Source of the DNA: DASUDX01 sp036275365
GTDB lineage: Bacteria > Pseudomonadota > Gammaproteobacteria > Nevskiales > Nevskiaceae
Reading direction: 5' to 3'
Assembly (NCBI GenBank): GCA_036275365.1
Contig: DASUDX010000124.1
Span: 1-13,258, forward strand
Length of the DNA: 13,258 nt
A program made the translations under genes and the position numbers. This document shows, piece after piece, positions 6,064 to 11,981 of the stretch (positions within the stretch are counted from its first letter, which is position 1; every line of letters starts with the position of its first letter). Below the pieces are notes generated by a model. That model did not search any database. It was not told the DNA's origin and saw nothing but the letters and a program-made list of their open reading frames with translations.

Positions 6064-6600
6064 ATGGCTACCCTGCAAACCCTCTACCGCGACAAGATCG
6101 CCCCCGAGCTCAAGACCAAGCTCGCCTGCAATGCGATGGCGGTGCCGCGTCTCGAGAAGATCACCCTGAACATGGGTGTCGGCGAGACCACCACCGACAA
6201 GAAGGTGATCGAGCACGCCGTCAACGACATGACCGCGATCGCGGGCCAGAAGCCGGTGATCACCAAGACCCGTATCTCGATCGCCGCCTTCAAGGTGCGC
6301 GAGAACTACCCGGTCGGCGTCAAGGTCACCCTGCGTCGTGAGCGGATGTACGAATTCCTCGAGCGTCTGATCACGGTGGCGCTGCCGCGCATCCGCGACT
6401 TCCGCGGCATCAGCCCGCGCGGGTTCGATGGTCAGGGCAACTTCAACTTCGGCATCACCGAACAGATCATCTTCCCCGAGATCGAGTACGACAAGATCGA
6501 CGCGGTCCGCGGCATGAACATCACCTTCACCACCACGGCGAAGACGGATGCGGAGGCGCGCGCACTGCTCGACGCCTTCAGCTTCCCGTTCCGCAAGTAA
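6064..6600 (+). CDS. rplE: 50S ribosomal protein L5
   Basis: L5 binds 5S rRNA in the central protuberance and touches the P-site tRNA. The length, 178 residues, matches E. coli (179). Recognisable segments are VPRLEKITLNMGVGE (about 27-41), AGQKPVITKTRISIAAFKVR, RRERMYEFLERLITVALPRI, RDFRGISPRGFDGQGNFNFG and EQIIFPEIEYDKIDAVRG, ending AFSFPFRK. The P-site loop lies in the KTRISIAAFKVRENYPVG region. A GGAA sequence seven to ten bases before the ATG is an acceptable ribosome site. Confidence 0.98.
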   Translation: MATLQTLYRDKIAPELKTKLACNAMAVPRLEKITLNMGVGETTTDKKVIEHAVNDMTAIAGQKPVITKTRISIAAFKVRENYPVGVKVTLRRERMYEFLERLITVALPRIRDFRGISPRGFDGQGNFNFGITEQIIFPEIEYDKIDAVRGMNITFTTTAKTDAEARALLDAFSFPFRK

Positions 6601-6617
6601 GCACAGGACGAAGCCCG

Positions 6618-6923
6618 ATGGCCAAGACCAGCATGATCGAGCGCGAACTCAAGCGCGCCAAGCTCGCCACCAAGTTCGCCAAGAAGCGCGCCAAGCTCAA
6701 GGCGCTGATCGCCGGCGACGGCGCCTCCTACGAGGAGAAGGCCGCCGCCGTGGAGGCGCTGCAGAAGCTGCCGCGCGACTCCAGCCCGAGCCGTGGCCGC
6801 AACCGCTGCAAGATCACCGGCCGCTCGCGCGGCGTCTACCGCAAGTTCGGCCTTGCCCGTCACAAGCTGCGTGAAGCGGCGATGAAGGGTGAAGTGCCCG
6901 GCCTGAAGATGGCCAGCTGGTAA
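6618..6923 (+). CDS. rpsN: 30S ribosomal protein S14, zinc-free long form
   Basis: S14 is a late-assembling protein of the 30S head beside S3 and S10. At 101 residues it has exactly the E. coli length. It is the long form without a zinc ribbon: RNRCKITGRSRGVYRKFGL (about 67-85) holds a single cysteine instead of the CxxC pair of the short zinc type. The N-terminus MAKTSMIERELKRAKLATKF and the end LKMASW are characteristic. AGGA precedes the ATG. Its position between rplE and rpsH is canonical. Confidence 0.98.
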   Translation: MAKTSMIERELKRAKLATKFAKKRAKLKALIAGDGASYEEKAAAVEALQKLPRDSSPSRGRNRCKITGRSRGVYRKFGLARHKLREAAMKGEVPGLKMASW

Positions 6924-6934
6924 GGAAACACACG

Positions 6935-7330
6935 ATGAGCATGAATGACCCGATCGCCGATTTCCTGACCCGCATCCGCAACGGTCAGGCGGCGCGCAAG
7001 AAGCAGGTGAAGGTGCCGTCCTCGAAGATCAAGGAGGCGATCGCCCGCGTGCTCGAGGACGAGGGCTACATCCTCGGCTTCGATGTCGCCACCGATAGCG
7101 GCAAGAAGATCATGACCGTCGCCCTGAAGTACTTCCAGGGCAAGCCGGTCATCGAGAAGATCGAGCGCATCAGCAAGCCGAGCCTGCGCGTCTACAAGAG
7201 CAAGGACGAGCTGCCCAAGGTGCTGGGCGGCCTCGGCGTGGCCATCGTCTCCACGCCCTCCGGCGTGGTCAGCGACAAGAAGGCCCGCGCCACCGGCCAG
7301 GGCGGCGAAGTCATCTGCATCGTCGCCTGA
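6935..7330 (+). CDS. rpsH: 30S ribosomal protein S8
   Basis: S8 binds helix 21 of 16S rRNA in the platform and, in E. coli, represses the spc operon through a matching mRNA site. The product is 131 residues (E. coli 130). MSMNDPIADFLTRIRNGQ is the classic start. The C-terminal half shows RISKPSLRVYKSKDELPKVL, then GGLGVAIVSTPSGVVSDKKA and the final GGEVICIVA, the RNA-binding signature. AAGGAA directly overlaps the rpsN stop (TAAGGAA). Autogenous control is probable by family analogy but its mRNA target is not evident from primary sequence. Confidence 0.98.
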   Translation: MSMNDPIADFLTRIRNGQAARKKQVKVPSSKIKEAIARVLEDEGYILGFDVATDSGKKIMTVALKYFQGKPVIEKIERISKPSLRVYKSKDELPKVLGGLGVAIVSTPSGVVSDKKARATGQGGEVICIVA

Positions 7331-7361
7331 TCCGGAACCGAGAATCCAAGGAACCGCTTCC

Positions 7362-7892
7362 ATGTCCCGTGTAGCCAAGATGCCGGTGAAGATCCCGGCC
7401 GGTGTCGAGATCAGCAGCGCCAAGGGCGCCGTCACCGTCAAGGGCCCCAAGGCCTCGCTGAGCCTGAATCTGCCCGCCGACGTGGCGGTCGAGGTGGCCG
7501 GCGGCGTGCTGACCGTCTCCGCCAGCTCGATCAAGGCCAATGCCATGCAGTCGGGCACCGTGCGCGCCCTGATCAACAACATGGTCGAGGGCGTCACCAA
7601 GGGCTACGAGCGCAAGCTCACCCTGGTCGGCGTGGGTTACCGCGCGGCGGCCCAGGGCAAGAAGGTCAACCTCAGCGTGGGTCTGTCCCACCCGGTGGAG
7701 TACGCGGTGCCGGATGGCATCAGCGTCGAGTGCCCCAGCCAGACCGAGATCGTCATCAAGGGCGCCAGCAAGCATCTGGTCGGCCAGGTGGCCGCCGATC
7801 TGCGCAGCTACCGTCCGCCCGAGCCTTACAAGGGCAAGGGTGTGCGCTACTCCGACGAGCGTGTGGTGCTGAAGGAAGCCAAGAAGAAGTAA
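7362..7892 (+). CDS. rplF: 50S ribosomal protein L6
   Basis: L6 has two similar alpha/beta domains and lies near the sarcin-ricin loop, where it supports factor binding. The product is 176 residues (E. coli 177). MSRVAKMPVKIPAGVEI opens the first domain. RKLTLVGVGYRAAAQGK (about 85-101) and the second-domain signature ECPSQTEIVIKGASKHLVGQ (125-144) lead to YRPPEPYKGKGVRYSDE and the lysine-rich end KEAKKK. AAGGAA lies before the ATG in a 31-base gap. The gene is followed by an unusually long 78-base gap with repeats. Confidence 0.98.
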   Translation: MSRVAKMPVKIPAGVEISSAKGAVTVKGPKASLSLNLPADVAVEVAGGVLTVSASSIKANAMQSGTVRALINNMVEGVTKGYERKLTLVGVGYRAAAQGKKVNLSVGLSHPVEYAVPDGISVECPSQTEIVIKGASKHLVGQVAADLRSYRPPEPYKGKGVRYSDERVVLKEAKKK

Positions 7893-7903
7893 CCCGTTGC
7901 CGG

Positions 7904-7964
7904 TTTCCAGTTTCCGGACTGGAAGCACCCTGCAGCTGGAAGCTTGAAACAGTTAACTGGAAGC
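7904..7964 (+). repeat. CTGGAAGC repeat cluster in the rplF-rplR gap
   Basis: Three exact copies of CTGGAAGC lie at 7919-7926, 7936-7943 and 7957-7964. Related reverse-strand words, TTTCCAG and TTTCCGG, occur at 7904-7917. TTCCAGT (7905-7911) pairs perfectly with ACTGGAA at 7918-7924 to give a seven-pair hairpin, or alternatively with the same word at 7956-7962, which overlaps the rplR ribosome site. The gap is 78 bases whereas nearby gaps are mostly 2-31. The origin of the repeat is unknown; similar low-complexity intergenic words occur in GC-rich gammaproteobacteria, to my recollection. Confidence 0.7.
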
Positions 7965-7970
7965 CGCTTC

Positions 7971-8330
7971 ATGATCGACAAGAAAGAATCCCGCCTGCGC
8001 CGTGCGCGCCGGGCTCGTTACAAGATCCGCGAGCTGGGCGCGGTGCGCCTGACCGTGCACCGCACCCCGCGTCACATCTATGCCCAGGTGATCGCGCCCG
8101 GCATCGAGGGCAAGACCCTGGTGGCGGCCTCCACGGTGGAAGACAGCGTCGCCGAGGGGCTCAGCTACACCGGCAATGTCGACGCCGCCAAGAAGGTGGG
8201 CCAGGTGCTGGCCGAGCGTGCCAAGGCCGCCGGCATCACCGCCGTGGCGTTCGATCGCTCCGGCTTCCGGTTCCATGGGCGTATCAAGGCGCTGGCCGAC
8301 GCCGCGCGTGAAGCAGGTCTGGAGTTCTAA
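7971..8330 (+). CDS. rplR: 50S ribosomal protein L18
   Basis: L18 binds 5S rRNA and attaches it to the central protuberance with L5. From the ATG at 7971 it is 119 residues (E. coli 117). The start MIDKKESRLRRARRARYK mirrors E. coli MDKKSARIRRATRAR. An in-frame TTG at 7944 would add nine unrelated residues from the repeat region and is rejected. VHRTPRHIYAQVIAP, VAASTVE, and FDRSGFRFHGRIKALADAAR are family signatures. The ribosome site GGAAG (7959-7963), seven bases ahead, belongs to the third CTGGAAGC copy, so the repeat appears to supply translation initiation. The rpsE start is only three bases after the stop. Confidence 0.97.
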   Translation: MIDKKESRLRRARRARYKIRELGAVRLTVHRTPRHIYAQVIAPGIEGKTLVAASTVEDSVAEGLSYTGNVDAAKKVGQVLAERAKAAGITAVAFDRSGFRFHGRIKALADAAREAGLEF

Positions 8331-8333
8331 ACA

Positions 8334-8849
8334 GTGGCCACCAATTATCAGTACGACGACAGCAACGGCGCCGGCGATTTCAAGGAAAAGCTGGTCACGG
8401 TCAACCGCGTCAGCAAGACGGTCAAGGGCGGCAAGCAGTTCGCCTTCACCGCGCTGACCGTGGTCGGCGATGGTGCCGGCCGGGTTGGCTTTGGCTACGG
8501 CAAGGCCCGTGAAGTCCCGCAGGCGATCAGCAAGGCGATGGATCAGGCACGCAAGAACATGGTCACGGTGCCGCTCAAGGGTCTGACCCTGCAGCACGAG
8601 ATCTGGGGCTCCCACGGCGCCACCAAGGTGTTCATGCGCCCGGCCTCCGACGGTACCGGGGTGATCGCCGGTGGCGCGATGCGCGCGGTGTTCGAAGTGG
8701 CCGGCGTGCAGAACGTGCTTGCCAAGTCGCTGGGTTCGCGCAACCCGATCAACATGGTCCGCGCCACCATCAACGCGCTGACCAAGCTCAACATGCCCTC
8801 CGAGATCGCCGCCAAGCGTGGCAAGTCGGTGGAAGAAATCCTCGCCTGA
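8334..8849 (+). CDS. rpsE: 30S ribosomal protein S5 (GTG start)
   Basis: S5 shapes the mRNA entry channel and decoding fidelity. The product is 171 residues (E. coli 167). The GTG at 8334 is the only suitable start in this frame; GGAG at 8321-8324 inside the end of rplR lies nine bases ahead. The N-terminal dsRNA-binding fold includes LVTVNRVSKTVKGGKQF (20-36), the loop where spectinomycin resistance changes occur in E. coli. FTALTVVGDGAGRVGFGYGK then AREVPQAI follow. GTGVIAGGAMRAVFEVAGV and AKRGKSVEEILA complete the second domain. The three-base gap to rplR implies coupled translation. Confidence 0.98.
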   Translation: MATNYQYDDSNGAGDFKEKLVTVNRVSKTVKGGKQFAFTALTVVGDGAGRVGFGYGKAREVPQAISKAMDQARKNMVTVPLKGLTLQHEIWGSHGATKVFMRPASDGTGVIAGGAMRAVFEVAGVQNVLAKSLGSRNPINMVRATINALTKLNMPSEIAAKRGKSVEEILA

Positions 8850-8864
8850 CGCCCCGAGATTCCC

Positions 8865-9053
8865 ATGAGCGATGTCAAGCAGCTGAAGCTCACGCTGGTC
8901 AAGAGCACCTTCGGGCGCCTGGCCCAGCACAAGAACTGCATCCGCGGCCTCGGTCTGTCGCGCATGCACCAGTCGGTCGTCGTGGCCGCCACGCCGGAGA
9001 ATGTCGGCATGGTGCGCAAGGCGTCCTTCATGTTGAAGGTTGAAGAGGTCTAA
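8865..9053 (+). CDS. rpmD: 50S ribosomal protein L30
   Basis: L30 is a small two-helix, three-strand protein in the 50S subunit. The product is 62 residues (E. coli 59). KLTLVKSTFGRLAQHKNCIR (about 8-27), GLGLSRMHQSVVV and TPENVGMVRKASFMLKVEEV fit the family motif order. The polar MSDVKQL start is slightly longer than in E. coli. A GAG lies upstream but the ribosome site is weak. It ends three bases before rplO, with GAGGT within its last codons serving rplO. Confidence 0.97.
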   Translation: MSDVKQLKLTLVKSTFGRLAQHKNCIRGLGLSRMHQSVVVAATPENVGMVRKASFMLKVEEV

Positions 9054-9056
9054 GCC

Positions 9057-9497
9057 ATGAAGCTCAACACCATCAAGCCCGCCGAAGGCGCCAAGACCGA
9101 GCGCGTGCGCGTCGGCCGCGGCATCGGTTCCGGGATGGGCAAGACCGCCGGTCGCGGCCACAAGGGTCAGCGTGCCCGCAAGGGCGGCCGCGGCAAGAAG
9201 GGCTTCGAGGGCGGCCAGATGCCGATCCAGCGTCGTCTGCCCAAGCGCGGCTTCAACAGCCCGCTGATCAACCGGACCGCCGAAGTGCGCCTGTCCGAGC
9301 TGCAGAAGCTGGATGTGGAGGCGATCGACCTCGCCGTGCTGAAGTCGCTCAGCATCGTCCCGGCCACCGCCGAGCAGGCCAAGGTGATCAAGTCTGGCCA
9401 GCTCAGCCGCAAGGTCGTGCTGGGTGCCGGCATCCTGGTCACCAAGGGTGCCCGCGAGGCGGTCACCGCCGCCGGCGGCAGCGTCGCCGCCGAATAA
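9057..9497 (+). CDS. rplO: 50S ribosomal protein L15
   Basis: L15 is a late-assembly 50S protein with a long basic N-terminal extension running through 23S rRNA. The product is 146 residues (E. coli 144). MKLNTIKPAEGAK is followed by the glycine/arginine-rich stretch RVGRGIGSGMGKTAGRGHKG (18-37), then GFEGGQMPIQRRLPKRGF (49-66), both diagnostic. The globular C-terminal part ends GAREAVTAAGGSVAAE. It is the last ribosomal gene before secY, a position conserved in nearly all bacteria. Confidence 0.98.
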   Translation: MKLNTIKPAEGAKTERVRVGRGIGSGMGKTAGRGHKGQRARKGGRGKKGFEGGQMPIQRRLPKRGFNSPLINRTAEVRLSELQKLDVEAIDLAVLKSLSIVPATAEQAKVIKSGQLSRKVVLGAGILVTKGAREAVTAAGGSVAAE

Positions 9498-9526
9498 GTC
9501 TCCTCGACCCGAGCCCTCCCCCGAAC

Positions 9527-10924
9527 ATGGCGAAAGCTCCCGGATCCGCTGCCGGCATGGTTCCCGATCTCTCCAAGATCGGCGAGGTGCGCGGCCGTCT
9601 GCTGTTCCTGCTCGGCGCCCTGGTGGTCTTCCGCATCGGCACCTTCATTCCGGTGCCGGGTATCGACCCGGCCCAGCTGGAGGCGCTGTTCAACCAGACC
9701 CGCGGCTCGATCCTGGACATGTTCAACATGTTCTCGGGCGGGGCGCTGGAGCGGCTGTCGATCTTCGCCCTGGGCGTGATGCCGTACATCTCGGCGTCGA
9801 TCATCGTCCAGCTGATGGCGGCGGTGGTGCCCCAGCTCAAGGAGCTGAAGAAGGAGGGCGAGTCGGGTCGCCGCCAGCTCACCAAGTACACCCGCTACGG
9901 CACCCTGGCGCTGGCCCTGTTCCAGGCCATCGGCGCCTCGCTGGCGCTGCAGAAGAGCGGGGTGGCCATCGCACCGGGCTTCGGCTTCGTGTTCACCGCC
10001 ACCGTCTCGCTGGTGACCGGCACCATGTTCCTGATGTGGCTGGGTGAGCAGATCACCGAGCGCGGCATCGGCAATGGCATGTCGATGATCATCTTCGCTG
10101 GCATCGTCGCCGCCCTGCCGGGCGCGCTGGGCGCCACCGCCCAGCTGGTCAGCGAGGGTTCGCTGTCCGGCTTCACGGTGATCGTGATCTTCGTGCTGGT
10201 GGCTGCGGTGACGGTCGGCGTGGTCTTCGCCGAGCGCGCCCAGCGCCGCATCCCGATCCACCACGCGCGCCGCCAGCAGGGTCGCAAGCTGTTCGCCGCC
10301 CAGACCCAGCATCTGCCGCTGAAGCTCAACATGAGCGGCGTGATTCCGCCGATCTTCGCCAGCTCCATCATCCTGTTCCCGGCGTCGATCGTGCGTTTCT
10401 TCGGCGAGGATGGCGGCAGCTCCTTCCTGCAGACGGTGGCCAACGCCCTGTCGCCCGGCCAGGCGCTGTACACCCTGCTGTACGCGGCGATGATCATCTT
10501 CTTCTGCTTCTTCTACACCGCGCTGGTCTTCGATAGCCGCGAGACCGCGGAGAACCTGAAGAAGTCCGGTGCTTTCATCCCCGGCGTGCGGCCCGGTGCC
10601 AATACCGCCAAGTACATTGACCAAGTGCTGACCCGGTTGACGGTGGTGGGTGCGGCCTACATCACGGTGGTCTGTCTGATGCCGGAGCTGTTCATCACCT
10701 ACTGGAATGTGCCGATCGCCTTTGGCGGCACCTCGCTGCTGATCACCGTCGTGGTGGTGATGGACTTCATGGCGCAGCTGCAGGCGCATCTGATGTCGCA
10801 CCAGTACGAGGGCCTGCTCAAGAAGGCCAATCTCAAGACCCTCGGTGGCGCCCGCCCGGCGGCCCTGGGGACCAGCACCCGGCGCCCGGCCCTGGGGGCC
10901 GACAAGCCCGCCCCCGGCCGCTGA
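9527..10924 (+). CDS. secY: Protein translocase channel subunit SecY
   Basis: SecY is the ten-span inner-membrane pore of the SecYEG translocon, used with SecA or ribosomes to export and insert proteins. The product is 465 residues (E. coli 443). Hydrophobic span 1 lies near 24-42. The plug region with DMFNMFSGGAL is near 64-74 and MPYISASIIVQL (85-96) follows in span 2. TERGIGNGMSMIIFAGI lies near 177-193. KKSGAFIPGVRPGANTAKYI (345-364) is the cytoplasmic loop; Arg355 corresponds to the essential E. coli Arg357. The conserved end LKKANLK (430-436) is followed by about 29 extra residues rich in Pro, Ala, Arg and Gly, with two similar segments (ARPAALG, RRPALG). The 29-base C-rich gap upstream has no clear ribosome site. 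Confidence 0.98.
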   Translation: MAKAPGSAAGMVPDLSKIGEVRGRLLFLLGALVVFRIGTFIPVPGIDPAQLEALFNQTRGSILDMFNMFSGGALERLSIFALGVMPYISASIIVQLMAAVVPQLKELKKEGESGRRQLTKYTRYGTLALALFQAIGASLALQKSGVAIAPGFGFVFTATVSLVTGTMFLMWLGEQITERGIGNGMSMIIFAGIVAALPGALGATAQLVSEGSLSGFTVIVIFVLVAAVTVGVVFAERAQRRIPIHHARRQQGRKLFAAQTQHLPLKLNMSGVIPPIFASSIILFPASIVRFFGEDGGSSFLQTVANALSPGQALYTLLYAAMIIFFCFFYTALVFDSRETAENLKKSGAFIPGVRPGANTAKYIDQVLTRLTVVGAAYITVVCLMPELFITYWNVPIAFGGTSLLITVVVVMDFMAQLQAHLMSHQYEGLLKKANLKTLGGARPAALGTSTRRPALGADKPAPGR

Positions 10925-10963
10925 TCGCCGTATCGAACCTGCTGTTTCCGCTAGAGAAAAGAC

Positions 10964-11077
10964 ATGAAAGTCCGCACTTCCGTCCGCAAGATCTGCCGCA
11001 ATTGCAAGGTCGTCCGCCGCAGCGGCGTGGTCCGCGTGATCTGCTCGGATGCCCGTCACAAGCAGCGCCAGGGCTGA
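10964..11077 (+). CDS. rpmJ: 50S ribosomal protein L36, zinc-binding form
   Basis: L36 is the smallest 50S protein, stabilising 23S rRNA near the L7/L12 stalk base. The 37-residue product reads MKVRTSVRKICRNCKVVRRS and then GVVRVICSDARHKQRQG. Cys11, Cys14, Cys27 and His32 form the zinc-ribbon ligand set of the C+ type; E. coli has Cys11, Cys14, Cys27 and His33 in 38 residues, so one residue is missing between the third and fourth ligand. AGAG lies about seven bases before the ATG. The secY-rpmJ order without infA is the gammaproteobacterial arrangement. It ends the spc block, and a candidate alpha promoter begins immediately after it. Confidence 0.96.
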   Translation: MKVRTSVRKICRNCKVVRRSGVVRVICSDARHKQRQG

Positions 11078-11078
11078 T

Positions 11079-11093
11079 TCAGGCCTTGCCTGA
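11079..11093 (+). other. Small hairpin after rpmJ, overlapping the -35 box of the rpsM promoter
   Basis: TCAGGC (11079-11084) and GCCTGA (11088-11093) form a perfect six-pair stem with a CTT loop, one base after the rpmJ stop. No T tract follows directly, although a run of five T comes at 11123-11127. It could mark the 3' end of the spc message or be an operator-like repeat, since it overlaps the candidate -35 TTGCCT. Function is unknown. Confidence 0.45.
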
Positions 11094-11114
11094 GCCCCGC
11101 TGCGTCTGTAAACT
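11086..11114 (+). promoter_or_regulatory. Candidate sigma-70 promoter for the alpha block (rpsM)
   Basis: TTGCCT (11086-11091) and TAAACT (11109-11114) are 17 bases apart. One base after the -10 comes CGCGCCCTTTT (11116-11126), the same 11 bases at the same offset as in the rpsJ promoter (294-304). Transcription would start near 11121, about 40 bases before rpsM. The matching geometry is the main evidence; the -35 by itself is weak. In E. coli the alpha genes are mostly read from the spc promoter, so an active promoter here would be a difference in layout. Confidence 0.55.
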
Positions 11115-11160
11115 TCGCGCCCTTTTTCGCGCGCCTCTGTAACCCTGGAGCTTTTGCGAC

Positions 11161-11520
11161 ATGGCCCGTATCGCCGGCGTCAACATCCCTGACAAGAAGC
11201 ATGTCGTGATTGCCCTGCAGGCGATCTATGGCATCGGTTCCACCCGCGCCAAGCAGATCTGCGCCGCCACCGGGATCGCCGAGACCGCCCAGGTCCGCAA
11301 TCTGACCGAGGCCGAGCTCGACCAGCTGCGCGCCGAGGTGGGCAAGTTCGTGGTGGAAGGCGATCTGCGCCGCGAAGTGTCGATGAGCATCAAGCGCCTG
11401 ATGGATCTGGGCTGCTACCGCGGTGCCCGTCACCGCCGCGGCCTGCCGGTGCGCGGTCAGCGCACCCGCACCAATGCCCGTACCCGCAAGGGTCCGCGCC
11501 GCGCCATCAAGAAGAATTGA
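11161..11520 (+). CDS. rpsM: 30S ribosomal protein S13
   Basis: S13 lies in the 30S head, pairs with S19, touches the P-site tRNA with its tail and bridges to L5. The product is 119 residues (E. coli 118). MARIAGVNIPDKKHVVIALQ opens the protein. KFVVEGDLRREVSMSIKRLM (about 62-81), then DLGCYRGARHRRGLPVRGQR and TRTNARTRKGPRR are near-identical to the family, followed by the basic tail AIKKN that reaches the P site. GGAG (11147-11150) lies ten bases before the ATG. In E. coli, S4 represses the alpha operon through a pseudoknot at this start; I could not recognise that fold by eye. A 44-base gap follows. Confidence 0.98.
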   Translation: MARIAGVNIPDKKHVVIALQAIYGIGSTRAKQICAATGIAETAQVRNLTEAELDQLRAEVGKFVVEGDLRREVSMSIKRLMDLGCYRGARHRRGLPVRGQRTRTNARTRKGPRRAIKKN

Positions 11521-11564
11521 TCGTCCGCGCTCCCCTTCGACTGCCCCTCTGAATACCTGAAGCA

Positions 11565-11966
11565 ATGGCCAATCCCTCCGCCGCCGCCGGCGCCAAGCAG
11601 CGCAAGCGCGTCAAGAAGAATGTCAGCGACGCGATCTGCCACGTGCACGCCTCGTTCAACAACACGATCGTGCTGATCACCGACCGCGCGGGCAACACCC
11701 TGTCGTGGTCCACCGCGGGCGCCTGCGGGTTCAAGGGCTCGCGCAAGTCCACCCCGTTCGCCGCCCAGGTTGCCGCCGAGCGCGCCGCCACTGCCGCCGC
11801 CGAGCACGGTGTGAAGAACATCGAAGTCCGCATCAAGGGCCCGGGCCCAGGCCGCGAGTCGGCCGTGCGCAGCCTCAATGCCGCCGGCTTCAAGGTCACC
11901 AACATCACCGACGTGACCCCGATTCCGCATAACGGCTGCCGCCCGCCCAAGCGTCGCCGCGTCTAA
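11565..11966 (+). CDS. rpsK: 30S ribosomal protein S11
   Basis: S11 forms part of the 30S platform and lies beside the E-site mRNA. The product is 133 residues (E. coli 129) because of a longer N-terminus, MANPSAAAGAKQRKRVKK. HASFNNTIVLITDRAGN (28-44), GSRKSTPFAAQVAAERAA (58-75), KGPGPGRESAVRSLNAAGFK and NITDVTPIPHNGCRPPKRRR are typical. Asn123-Gly124 corresponds to the Asn-Gly site that becomes isoaspartate in E. coli S11. Residues 48-58 read WSTAGACGFKG where the family usually has WATAGGSGFRG or a close variant, an uncommon Ala-Cys pair. A modest ribosome site, CTGAAG, precedes the ATG. Confidence 0.98.
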   Translation: MANPSAAAGAKQRKRVKKNVSDAICHVHASFNNTIVLITDRAGNTLSWSTAGACGFKGSRKSTPFAAQVAAERAATAAAEHGVKNIEVRIKGPGPGRESAVRSLNAAGFKVTNITDVTPIPHNGCRPPKRRRV

Positions 11967-11981
11967 GAGCGAAGGAACCCC

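Noticed and set aside
7944..7970. TTG start giving L18 nine more residues
   Set aside because: The added residues come from the repeat region and do not match L18. The ATG at 7971 aligns with the E. coli start and has GGAAG seven bases ahead.
7953..9161. A 402-codon open frame on the minus strand opposite rplR to rplO
   Set aside because: Same shadow pattern; it covers four confident genes and has no family features.
9167..11059. A 630-codon open frame on the minus strand opposite rplO, secY and rpmJ
   Set aside because: Long antisense frames are expected when third codon positions are rich in G and C. The translation is low-complexity (His, Gln, Gly, Asp, Arg) and overlaps three certain genes.
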